64,000 nucleotides of DNA from Streptomyces tailanensis (GTDB taxonomy: Bacteria > Actinomycetota > Actinomycetes > Streptomycetales > Streptomycetaceae): positions 20,760 through 84,759 of the forward strand of contig NZ_VTHJ01000044.1 in assembly GCF_008386495.1 (NCBI RefSeq), written 5' to 3'. This document shows, piece by piece, positions 17,442 through 25,043 of this stretch. Below the pieces are notes generated by a model. That model was not told the origin of the DNA and did no database searches. It saw only the letters and a program-made list of their open reading frames with translations. The position numbers and the translations under genes were made by a program. Numbering within the stretch: position 1 is the first letter of the stretch; every line of letters begins with the position of its first letter.

Positions 17442-17631
17442 GCACCTGCGCTCGCCACCCACTCCGATGGCGTTGTAGCCGGTCCCGGATCTCGCCGGTA
17501 CTTTGCACGGCCCATGTGCCGGGCCCAGGCGACATGGGAGAGATAGGCGGCACAGTCGGGGTGCTCCCCGCCCACCGGCGCCCACCGGGACGCCGACCGC
17601 CGCGCGACCGGTGGGTGAAGGCGGTCGCACC

Positions 17632-17637
17632 GGGTAC
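17632..17637 (+). promoter_or_regulatory. SigB-type promoter giving a possibly leaderless mRNA
   Basis: GGGT-N15-GGGTAC on the plus strand, with the last base of the box only ten bases before the ATG at 17648. A start site 6-8 bases below the box would put the AUG almost at the 5' end of the transcript. No Shine-Dalgarno is seen, which fits. Confidence 0.5.
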
Positions 17638-17647
17638 TCGCCAGGGC

Positions 17648-18181
17648 ATGATCAAGCGCGCACTGTGGCAGGGACTGCTCGCCGGTACCGCCGGAGGCGT
17701 CGTGATGACTCTCGGCGAGAAGATCGAGCAGGCCGTCACCGGCCGGCCCGATTCTCATGTGCCCGCGCGGGTCCTGCAGCGACTGACCGGCCTGCCCGAA
17801 CGACCCGGACCCCAGCCGCTGCCGGTCAACTGCGCCATGCACTACGGCCAGGCCGCCCTCCTCGGGGTGCTCCGGTCGGTCATGGCCCAGGCCGGACTGC
17901 GCGGACCGCTCGCCTCCGCCAAGTTCGCCGTCGTCCGCCTCACCAACGACCAGATCCTGGAGAACGCGACCGGCGTCGGCGCCCCACCGCAGACCTGGCC
18001 CCGCAAGGAACTCGTCGTGGACCTGCTGCACAAGGCCGTCTACGCCTTCGTCACGGGTGCCGTCGCCGACGCCCTGGCCGCCCGCGGCGGCCCCGGCCCC
18101 GGACAGCGCCACGCCGCCGCCCGCCCCGGGCGCCACGCCCACGTCGGACCGCTGCCCCGCAGGCATGCCTACGGGGGATGA
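17648..18181 (+). CDS. Hypothetical membrane-associated protein
   Basis: 177 residues. It opens with a hydrophobic segment (ALWQGLLAGTAGGVVMTLG, about 5-23), then GEKIEQAVTGRPDSHVPAR, a second weak hydrophobic stretch around 75-95 and a third at 140-155 (YAFVTGAVADALAAR). The tail is Arg/His/Pro-rich. The LAGTAGGVVMTLGEKIEQ start recurs in actinobacterial proteins of unknown function; I assign none. It has its own SigB-type promoter. Confidence 0.6.
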   Translation: MIKRALWQGLLAGTAGGVVMTLGEKIEQAVTGRPDSHVPARVLQRLTGLPERPGPQPLPVNCAMHYGQAALLGVLRSVMAQAGLRGPLASAKFAVVRLTNDQILENATGVGAPPQTWPRKELVVDLLHKAVYAFVTGAVADALAARGGPGPGQRHAAARPGRHAHVGPLPRRHAYGG

Positions 18182-18246
18182 ATCCGGCAGTCGTCACCGA
18201 ACGGTCGGGAGCAGCCGTCCGGGCGGTGATAACGGGAGCCGCTCGT

Positions 18247-18651
18247 TCACCGTCGGCCGCTCCTGACGTCCCCCGTACTCCGCGCTGGGGACAAACGCAG
18301 CCAGGCGGCGATCCATCCGGTCTGCATCGCGGCATCGAGGAGGTATGTCGGCCGGATCCGCCCCTTGGGTACGTAGACCAGGTCGACGGCCAGCAGCGTC
18401 ACGGCGGTGCCCAGACCGACACGGCGGGCGTGGGCCGGGCCCTGCGCGTCCCCGGCCGCCGCGAGCTGGGCGACGCCCGCGGAGGCGAGCAGTCCGCCCG
18501 TCGTCATCTGCAGCCACACGTCGGTCTTCGGGCCGAAGACCCACTCAAAGCTGCGCAGGTGCAACAGGGGCCACAGCCCACCCACGATGTTGAAGGCACC
18601 GTGCGCGACCGCGAGCGTGTGAGCGGGCCCCCGCACTCCGGTTCTGCTCAA
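18247..18651 (-). CDS. Small four-helix membrane protein
   Basis: 134 residues from TTG 18651, which has AAGGAGGG eight bases upstream; an ATG inside that region is out of frame. Four hydrophobic helices (about 14-32, 44-65, 80-95, 102-122) with the motifs AHGAFNIVGGLWPLLHLRSF and FGPKTDVWLQMTTGGLL. Homologous small proteins are common in actinobacteria and are unnamed. A GGGTACCC box ends 27 bases before the start. Confidence 0.7.
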   Translation of the reverse strand: MSRTGVRGPAHTLAVAHGAFNIVGGLWPLLHLRSFEWVFGPKTDVWLQMTTGGLLASAGVAQLAAAGDAQGPAHARRVGLGTAVTLLAVDLVYVPKGRIRPTYLLDAAMQTGWIAAWLRLSPARSTGDVRSGRR

Positions 18652-18677
18652 GGGACATCCCTCCTTAGGTTCCGGCC

Positions 18678-18685
18678 GGGTACCC
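18678..18685 (-). promoter_or_regulatory. SigB-type -10 box for the 18651 gene
   Basis: GGGTACCC on the minus strand 27 bases before the TTG start, within the short gap after the 18700-19401 gene. It would give this membrane protein its own stress promoter. Confidence 0.5.
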
Positions 18686-18699
18686 CTGCCCAGGCGCCC

Positions 18700-19401
18700 T
18701 CACTCCGGACCGAGTTCGACCGTCGTCGTGACCCGGGTGACGGAGGGGTTCCTCGGCGCCGAACCGAACCCGAAGCGCACGGGCGGCTCGACGGGTGCCA
18801 TCGCCCCGAGGTCCGCGCCCTCGTAGGCGGCCGAGACGGCACGGATCGGCAGCAGGTCCCGGGCGCCGTACCACTCCCGGCGGCCCCGGCCGGCGCTGCC
18901 CCGGGTGCGCACGCCGGGCACCAGCAGGCGGGCGGGCCGGTCCGTCAGCGCGCTCCATGCCGGACGGCGGGCGAGCGCGCCGGGCACGGTCCGCAGCGCG
19001 AAGCCCACAAGCCCTCGCCGGCCGGTGGTGAAACGCAGGTCGAGTGGCCCGGCGGTGACCGTCCAGGCGTAGTCCGTGACACTCACCTCGACCGGGACGA
19101 CACGGACCGTGTCGAAAACGTAGGTGCCGCTGACGAAGTCCGCTGTCTCCCGCGTGGGGGCCAGCAGCAGCCTGTCCCCGTCGGCCCGCTCCAGCATCAC
19201 GTCGCTGAACGCTCCGAAGGGCGAGCCCTGCCAGTGTCCGACCACGATCCGTGTGCCGGAGGAGGTGCCCATGCCCGCGATCCAGCCGTCGAAGCGCACG
19301 CGCGGGCGTCGCGTGACGGCGCCGGAATTCCGGCAAGGGGAGTCAGGAAGACTGGGAGACGCGCTCCGGGACGCACGGCCTGGAGGGCCCGAGCCGTACA
19401 T
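18700..19401 (-). CDS. Hypothetical protein partnered with DUF2071
   Basis: 233 residues from ATG 19401, which follows AAGGAG by six bases. Recognisable conserved stretches are VRFDGWIAGMGTSSGTRIVV, GHWQGSPFGAFSDVMLE, FVSGTYVFDTVRVVPV and a C-terminal RFGFGSAPRNPS. No membrane helix or known catalytic motif. The start overlaps the end of the DUF2071 gene by 59 bases, showing coupling. Both proteins look like paired members of a fatty-acid or acetoacetate-decarboxylase-like fold group, but that is an inference and no reaction is assigned. Confidence 0.7.
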   Translation of the reverse strand: MYGSGPPGRASRSASPSLPDSPCRNSGAVTRRPRVRFDGWIAGMGTSSGTRIVVGHWQGSPFGAFSDVMLERADGDRLLLAPTRETADFVSGTYVFDTVRVVPVEVSVTDYAWTVTAGPLDLRFTTGRRGLVGFALRTVPGALARRPAWSALTDRPARLLVPGVRTRGSAGRGRREWYGARDLLPIRAVSAAYEGADLGAMAPVEPPVRFGFGSAPRNPSVTRVTTTVELGPE

Positions 19402-20077
19402 ACCTGACTCCTTCCGAGAAGTGCACCAGGGGCTCACCGAGGGGGGCTTCCCGAAGGCCCGCCGCGGCGGTCAGCGTCTCCTCCAGTACATCGACGCCGG
19501 CGTCGGCCAGCGGCCACGGCTCGTGCTCGACGGGCGTCTCCCAGAGCATGCCGAGCCTGCGGGTGTACGCCCGCCAGCGCGAGGTCAGCCACACGTCCCG
19601 CTCCGCCGGCTCGATCGGGTCGCCCGGGCGGACGACCAGGCGGTAGGACGCGTCACCGATCCATCGGGAACCGGAGTACGAGACGGTGTCCCCGTCCGTG
19701 GACACGCGGAGGGTGCCCGGGTTGTACGGTGCGCCGATGGCCCGGGCCGCCACCATCGGGGGGAAGGCGACCTCGATGGACAGGAACCAGAGCCCGTCCC
19801 GGCCGTCACGGTGCCGTACGTACGTGCGCAGGTTGGTCTCCGCGAACGTCGGCAGGCCGGGCAGCGAGGCGGGAACACCGGGTGGTCGCACGTCCGCCAT
19901 GACAAAGGGAGTGAGCCCCACCCAGGCGGCCCCCTCGTACTCGTCCACGACCAGTCCCCCGGGCAGGAGCGCCTGGACCGCCTCAGGCCGGAACGGCCAG
20001 TGGACGAACGTCTGCGTCAGCCAGCCCGCCCGCAGCGCCGGCAGGCGCACCCGCTGCTCTGCTCCGTATGCCACCAC
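19343..20077 (-). CDS. DUF2071 (YqjF-like) protein
   Basis: About 244 residues if it begins at one of two adjacent GTG codons (20077 or 20074), where conservation begins: RLPALRAGWLTQTFVHWPF, then LPGGLVVDEYEGAAWVGLTP, FPELNVRTYV-like ETNLRTYVRHRDGRDGLWF and YRLVVRPGDPIEP. The frame is open far upstream to 20731 but reads through another gene there. DUF2071/YqjF proteins share an acetoacetate-decarboxylase-like beta-barrel; function unknown. Start is uncertain because the ribosome site (GGGGGAC) is weak. Confidence 0.8.
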   Translation of the reverse strand: MVAYGAEQRVRLPALRAGWLTQTFVHWPFRPEAVQALLPGGLVVDEYEGAAWVGLTPFVMADVRPPGVPASLPGLPTFAETNLRTYVRHRDGRDGLWFLSIEVAFPPMVAARAIGAPYNPGTLRVSTDGDTVSYSGSRWIGDASYRLVVRPGDPIEPAERDVWLTSRWRAYTRRLGMLWETPVEHEPWPLADAGVDVLEETLTAAAGLREAPLGEPLVHFSEGVRYVRLGPSRPCVPERVSQSS

Positions 20078-20204
20078 GGGCGTCGGGTCCCCCGCGCACG
20101 CTCGAAGGAAACCCGCAGGCCCCGGCACGGCGGGCGGAACGGCGCCGGCCAGATCATGAAGAGGGCCAGGACGCCGGGCGTCCGGGCGAAACGCCTCGCC
20201 CGGC

Positions 20205-20462
20205 TCAGGGAAGGTAGTAGGTCTGCCGCAGGAACGCGGCCGTGTCCCGCAGGGCCTGGGTATAGCCCGCCCTATCGCGCGCGTCGGTGTCGGTGCGCCG
20301 GCTTTCGGCCTCCGCCCACTGGTCGAGGTGCAGGGCGATGTCGAGGTGGTTGCGGTAGAGCGTGCCATGTTCGCCGTCGAGGGCCGCTCGTGTCCGCTCC
20401 TCGTCCCAGTCCTCCAGCTCGCCGGTATCGAAATCCAGCAGTTCCTCATCAGGCCGCTGCAC
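20205..20462 (-). CDS. Small acidic hypothetical protein
   Basis: 85 residues from GTG 20462, which has AAGGAGGAA three bases upstream. The sequence is strongly acidic (EELLDFDTGELEDWDEERTR) and helical, ending DTAAFLRQTYYLP. No cysteines or membrane segment. It heads the minus-strand group leading to DUF2071 and its partner, and a GGGTAC box sits 58-63 bases upstream. Function unknown. Confidence 0.65.
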   Translation of the reverse strand: MQRPDEELLDFDTGELEDWDEERTRAALDGEHGTLYRNHLDIALHLDQWAEAESRRTDTDARDRAGYTQALRDTAAFLRQTYYLP

Positions 20463-20519
20463 GGTTTCCTCCTTCGTTCTCCTCGGGCCGAGGACGAGCA
20501 GCCCAGTCGTCCCTCCCAG

Positions 20520-20525
20520 GTACCC
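20520..20525 (-). promoter_or_regulatory. SigB-type -10 box upstream of the acidic protein gene
   Basis: GGGTAC on the minus strand about 58 bases before GTG 20462; GACT lies 13 bases above it, one short of the usual spacer. It overlaps the possible coding scrap at 20526-20630. Confidence 0.4.
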
Positions 20526-20630
20526 GTCATCGGATCCCAGTCGCGTCTGATGACCGGCTTCCAGACGACGGACTTCTGGTCGAGAAACAGGAAGTAGCGT
20601 CGCTTCTCCTCGGGGTCTGCCACTGCACCT
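20526..20630 (-). other. Possible short coding remnant
   Basis: Minus-strand translation from GTG near 20625 reads DPEEKRRYFLFLDQKSVVWK and PVIRRDWDPMTGTWEG, which looks like genuine protein in codon use but runs into unrelated reading. I do not recognise it. It may be the end or start of a lost small gene. Confidence 0.25.
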
Positions 20631-20845
20631 GGCTGAGGCCGAGTGCGCGCGCTTCGGCCAGCACGGCCTCCAGTCAGCACCGGACCCACTCCGCGACCCC
20701 GGTGGCCGTCCCTCAGGAACAGGCAGTCCATTCCGCCCTACCGCGGCGCGTCCTCGCCCGCCGGCTCGTGGCATGGGGCCGTTGCCGGGGTTCATCCGGC
20801 CTGGTCGGCCGTTTGCGGTATGCGCAGGTGGGGACCCGGCTGCGC

Positions 20846-21826
20846 ATGACCACGACGCCACGCCGTCGGATGCGGCAGAACCGGGTCCTGTGGCTGCTGG
20901 ACCGCCTGGAACGTGCCCCCCGGGCCGATGCGGTGATCGACGCGATCGGCCGGGGTGTGCGTGCCCTGCCGCTCGGTCACGGCCGGGACGCGCTGCACGG
21001 AAGGTGGCTGGGCCACCCCGTGCATCCGCTGATGGTGCAGGTGCCGATCGGCAGCTGGCTGTCCGCGGCCCTGCTCGATCTACGGCCCGGCCGCTCCCGT
21101 GAAGCGGAAGTGCTCATCGGCGTCGGCCTGACCGCCGCCGCCCCCGCGGCCCTGGCAGGCTGGGTCGACTGGGCGGAACTGCACCGCCAGCAAAAACGCG
21201 TGGGCCTGGTGCACGCCCTGAGCAACGTGACAGCCGTCGCGCTGTACGCCACCTCACTCACCTGCCGCCTCAAGGGACGCCACGCGGCCGGCCGAGCCTA
21301 CGGCCTGCTGGGACTGACGGCGGTCGGAGTCGGCGGCATGCTGGGCGGCCACCTCGCCTACCGTCAGGCATCCGGCGCCAACCACGCCGAAGAGGTGCCG
21401 CACGTGGTCACGGAGGGCTGGCACCGGATCGGCACCGTGGACGAGTTCCCGGCCGGCCGGCCCGTGCGGCGCAGTGTGGACGACGTACCGGTCCTGGTCG
21501 TGCGCGAACCCGGCGGCACCATCCACGCGCTGGCCGACCGGTGCAGCCACCTCGCCAGACCACTGTCCGAGGGCACGATCGCCGACTGATGCGTCCAGTG
21601 CCCCTGGCACGGAAGCGTCTTCCGCCTCTCCGACGGCTGGAACGTACGCGGCCCCGCCACCGCTCCCCAGCCCGCCTTCGACACTCGGATCACCGACGGC
21701 CACGTCGAGATACGCCTGCGCCAGGACGACCGGGCGGAGCACACGGACAACAGCCGGGAGACAGAGCGGCAACCGGGAGCCGCGGAGAAGGGTGTGACCC
21801 ATGGATCCTCTGGCCACCACACCTGA
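20846..21826 (+). pseudogene. DUF2231 plus Rieske [2Fe-2S] protein interrupted by an in-frame TGA
   Basis: From ATG 20846: a DUF2231 membrane domain (residues about 15-160, with GHPVHPLMVQVPIGSWLSAA and several helices) then a Rieske domain. The first cluster ligand pair is in DRCSHLARPL. TGA at 21587-21589 interrupts exactly between the two ligand pairs. The same frame resumes with CVQCPWHGSVFRLSDGWNV, giving the second Cys-x2-His pair, and continues to a natural stop at 21824-21826, overlapping the next gene. Glycine GGA to TGA is one base. The truncated 247-residue product would lack half the cluster ligands. A dead partial copy of the N-terminus is at 3921-4190. Confidence 0.85.
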
Positions 21827-22406
21827 CAACAGGGCTGACACCACAGGTGACGCCGCAGCTGACAAGACGGCTGACAGCCGCCTCGCACCACGCCTGCGCG
21901 AGCTTGCCCGGCGCACCGGACGACAGTACTCCGCAGGGCACGACCGGCCGCTGAGCGGCTATCTCGCGTCCATGACGGGATTCGGGGCGTACACGGCGGC
22001 CTGGGCCACGGCGGTACGGCTGCGCGGGTGCCCCCTGCCCGACCGGCCCCAGCCCTGGGACGTGGTCCTGACCTCGGTCGCCACCTTCCGGCTCAGCAGG
22101 CTCCTGAGCAAGGCGTCCGTCACCGGTCCGCTGCGCGCGCCCTTCACGCGGTACGTCGGCCCGCAGGGCCCCGCCGAGCTGCACGAGGAGGCGGATCCGG
22201 AGGGCGGCAAGGGGACACCTCGTACATGTACTTCCGAGTGCATCGAATCCGAGATGCCTCCTCCAGAACGGCACTGGATCACATTTGACACCCGGAATGC
22301 CCGGATATGCGGCACGGATGGTAGACGGGGACGACAATACTTAAGGCCCGAATTCGACGCGGATTCGACCCGAGCAGTTTGTTCAGCGAGTAAACATGCC
22401 CTCTGA
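21801..22406 (+). pseudogene. DUF1360 membrane protein truncated at the island edge
   Basis: ATG 21801 overlaps the Rieske gene end. The DUF1360 start is clear to about base 22205: RPLSGYLASMTGFGAYTAAW, QPWDVVLTSVATFRLSRLLS, KASVTGPLRAPFTRYVG. The rest of the domain (second membrane half and its CPFCVG-type motif) is absent. The frame continues with non-conserved residues through AT-richer DNA to 22406, 18 bases before rnpB. The break marks the right end of the island. Confidence 0.7.
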
Positions 22407-22424
22407 CCTGCGGAAATAGAGAGC

Positions 22425-22836
22425 GGCAGACGAGTCGGGCTGTACGCCGGGTTCTGTTCCGGAGGGTTCTCGCGAGCCCTCCGGCGACGGCCATCCATCT
22501 AGGGCCGACGTTGCCGTCGGCCTCGTGCGGTCTACCCGTGGACTTGGGCGGGCAGCCCTCGGGCGTCCACGCAGGGACACCGGGGTGTCCCCTCTTGACC
22601 TTGCTCCGGGTGGGGTTTACCTAGCTGCCCAGGTCACCCTGGGCACTGGTGGTCTCTTACACCGCCGTTTCACCCTTACCCAGCACCTGAGCGCTGGGCG
22701 GTTTGTTTTCTGTGGCACTGTCCCGCGGGTCACCCCGGGTGGCCGTTAGCCATCACCCTGCCCTGTGGAGCCCGGACGTTCCTCGGGAAGCCCCCTAGGG
22801 GGACTCCACGCGGCCGTCCGCCCGGCTCGTCTGCCG
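22425..22836 (-). ncRNA. rnpB: RNase P RNA, bacterial class A
   Basis: The RNA component of RNase P, which matures tRNA 5' ends. On the minus strand the 5' end GGCAGACGAG near 22835 pairs with the 3' end CTCGTCTGCC near 22425, forming P1. The universally conserved GAGGAACGTCCGGGC is present near 22760-22780, and the ACAGAAAAC of the catalytic core near 22705-22715. Length about 410 nt is right for Streptomyces. It is a core gene that forms the right boundary of the decayed island, and its 5' 42 bases overlap the end of the EamA coding sequence. Confidence 0.95.
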
Positions 22837-23736
22837 TGTCGACCATGCTACCGGGCGCCCGCCGGTCCTCGGTCCCGGTGGTGTCGGTGACGCCGTCGCG
22901 AGGAAGGAGCCGGCCAGGATCAGGGCGAAGGATGCCAGGACTCCGGGCGTGAGTTGCTCGTCGAGGAAGATCGCGCCTGCCGCCACCGCCACCGCCGGGT
23001 TGACGTACGTGAAGACCGTCGCCCTCGTGGGGCCGACCTCGTGGACCAACTCCAGGAAGGCCACGAAGGCGAGGGCCGTGCAGATCACGCCCAGGGCCGT
23101 GAGGGACGCCAGGGCGGGGGTCGAGGGCATGGTGGGCGGGCGGGTCAGGGCCGCCGCGGGGGCGTAGACGAGGGCCGCGAGGAGGAGGACCGGGGCTATC
23201 AGCTGGAGGGTGGGGACCTGCTTGAGGTGGCGGGCCATGATCAGGGGAGCTATGGCGTAGCCGACCACCGTGATCAGGACCTCCGTGAGGGAGAGGACGT
23301 TGCCTCCTGTGAGGTGCGGAACGGTCAGGACCGCCACGCCGCCCAGGCCCAGCGCGAGCCCGGTGATCCGGCGGGCGCCCAGCCGTTCCGTGTCGCCGAG
23401 GAACCGGGCCAGGACGACGCTCAAGATCGGTACGCCCGCGATCAGGAGGCCGGCCGTGGAGCTGGAGAGGTGGCGTTCGGCGTCGGTCAGCGTCCACCAC
23501 GGGCCGATGACCTCGATGACCGCGAAGGCCAGCATCGGGCGCCAGTGTGCCCGTACGGTCGCGGCCAGTCCGCCCTGACGGATCGCGAAGGGAAGCAGGA
23601 GGGCCGCGCCGAGGGCACAGCGTACGAAGACGACCATGGACGGCGACACCTCGTCCACGGCCACTTTGATCATCAGGTAGGGGATGCCCCAGACCACTCC
23701 CAACAGGGAGAAGAGGAACCAGCCGCGTGCAGTCAT
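22795..23736 (-). CDS. EamA/DMT-superfamily transporter
   Basis: 313 residues with ten predicted membrane helices in two EamA repeats: GWFLFSLLGVVWGIPYLMIK at the start, and GVICTALAFVAFLELVHEVG with PAVAVAAGAIFLDEQLTPG near the end. Such proteins export amino acids, metabolites or drugs. The gene follows an AraC regulator by 79 bases on the same strand and is probably controlled by it. Its last 14 codons lie inside rnpB; the C-terminal tail after SFLATASPTPP is not conserved, so the original stop may have been lost. Confidence 0.88.
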   Translation of the reverse strand: MTARGWFLFSLLGVVWGIPYLMIKVAVDEVSPSMVVFVRCALGAALLLPFAIRQGGLAATVRAHWRPMLAFAVIEVIGPWWTLTDAERHLSSSTAGLLIAGVPILSVVLARFLGDTERLGARRITGLALGLGGVAVLTVPHLTGGNVLSLTEVLITVVGYAIAPLIMARHLKQVPTLQLIAPVLLLAALVYAPAAALTRPPTMPSTPALASLTALGVICTALAFVAFLELVHEVGPTRATVFTYVNPAVAVAAGAIFLDEQLTPGVLASFALILAGSFLATASPTPPGPRTGGRPVAWSTRQTSRADGRVESP

Positions 23737-23815
23737 GGGGGGAGTCTCGGCCGGGTCGGCGACCTACGTCTTGAACGCTGTTGCGCCTCGCCCACGGCTT
23801 CTACGGCATCCACGC

Positions 23816-24646
23816 CTACTGCGGCTTCGGTGTCACGCCCATGCGGTACGCCGCCGGTGTCACCCCCAGCACCCTGCGGAACCACCTCGTCATATGGGCC
23901 TGATCCGCGAAGCCCACCTGGCCGGCCGCCTCCGCCGGGCGGGCGCCGGACTCCAGCAGGGTGCGGGCCCGGGCCACGCGGTACTGGGCGAGCCAGGCGT
24001 ACGGGGGCATGCCCATGGTCGTACGGAAGGCGCGGAGGAGCTGGTAACGGGAGAGGCCCAGGTCGGTGGCGAGGTCGGCGAGGGAGGGCGGGGCCATGAG
24101 CTCGTCGGCCAGGCGGTCTCGTACGGCGTGGGCGATCGTGCTCGCGCCGGGGACCGTGTCCGGTGCCGGGCGGGACGTGGAGTGGCGGCGGGCCAGGGCC
24201 GTGAGCAGCCAGGGGAGGCGGGACTCGGCCTCCAGGAGGTCGGGGCAGGTGCTCAGCTCGGCGTGGGCGGTGCGCAGGGCGGCGGCGAGTTCGGGGTCGT
24301 GGAGGACGGGCTCGCGGAAGTGCGGGATGCCGCCGAGGATGCCGTCGGTGAGGAGGGCGGTGGCCGGGTAGAGCGCGCGGTAGGCGTAGGTGCCGTACGC
24401 CGACTCGCCGGTGTGCGGTTCGCCGGGGGCCAGGACCACGATCGCGCCCTCCCCCACGGTGAGGGCGCCGCCCCGGTAGTCGATGCACGAGGCGCCCAGC
24501 ACGCAGATGCCCACGCTGAACTCCTCGTGGGTGTGCGGGGCGTAGCGGTGGCGGTCGAAGCGGGCGGTGAGGAGGTCGAGGGGGCGGTCGGGGCGGCCGA
24601 GGGTGGCGCGGGTCCAGCGGGTGCGGGTCTTGCCGTGTTCGTTCAC
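23816..24646 (-). CDS. AraC-family transcriptional regulator
   Basis: 276 residues if started at GTG 24646 (VNEHGKTRTRW); the open frame extends to 24706 without conserved sequence. The N-terminal cupin-like sensor carries YAPHTHEEFSVGICVLG and VVLAPGEPHTGE. The C-terminal AraC domain has both helix-turn-helices: SLADLATDLGLSRYQLLRAF and EAAGQVGFADQAHMTRWFRR. It lies directly upstream of the EamA exporter, a common pairing in which the regulator activates efflux of an effector. Confidence 0.88.
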   Translation of the reverse strand: MNEHGKTRTRWTRATLGRPDRPLDLLTARFDRHRYAPHTHEEFSVGICVLGASCIDYRGGALTVGEGAIVVLAPGEPHTGESAYGTYAYRALYPATALLTDGILGGIPHFREPVLHDPELAAALRTAHAELSTCPDLLEAESRLPWLLTALARRHSTSRPAPDTVPGASTIAHAVRDRLADELMAPPSLADLATDLGLSRYQLLRAFRTTMGMPPYAWLAQYRVARARTLLESGARPAEAAGQVGFADQAHMTRWFRRVLGVTPAAYRMGVTPKPQ

Positions 24647-25043
24647 CTCGTGCCCCGCTCCCCCGGTCCTCGCCCCTCCGCCACCGGTTCTCCAGGCTAC
24701 GCCCACGTCAGGCTTGCGCCCCGCCGGTGGCCCTCGCTTGACCCTGCCGCAACGTCAACGTTTCTGCTGGTCCCATGGTGGGTGCGGTGCCGATCGTGTT
24801 CGGTTCCTGCTGCCGTCGACGCCGCTGGATGCGGCGGGTCGGGCGCGGTGTGGAGACCGCCCTGCCGGACGCTTTCCGAGCCGGTGTGGACCCGGCCGGG
24901 GCAGGGAGCAGGCCGACGGTATGAACATTCGCCGCCAGGACTGCGCCGTAGCGCCCTCGTCCCCACCTCCAAACGGAGAGCGGGACGGCTCGTGCGCTTC
25001 AACGCCGACGAGTCCGATCAACTCGCACGTGCTGTGCAGGAGT
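24647..25043. other. 397-bp region without a supported gene
   Basis: Separates the AraC gene start from the 3' end of the RNB nuclease gene. A plus-strand stretch near 24980-25045 reads GRLVRFNADESDQLARAVQ, which looks protein-like, but it overlaps antisense to the nuclease end and has no start. I see no convincing promoter or RNA element. Confidence 0.3.

Noticed and set aside
21587..21589. Selenocysteine or read-through recoding at the Rieske TGA
   Set aside because: No SECIS-like hairpin directly after, and a glycine is expected here, not cysteine.
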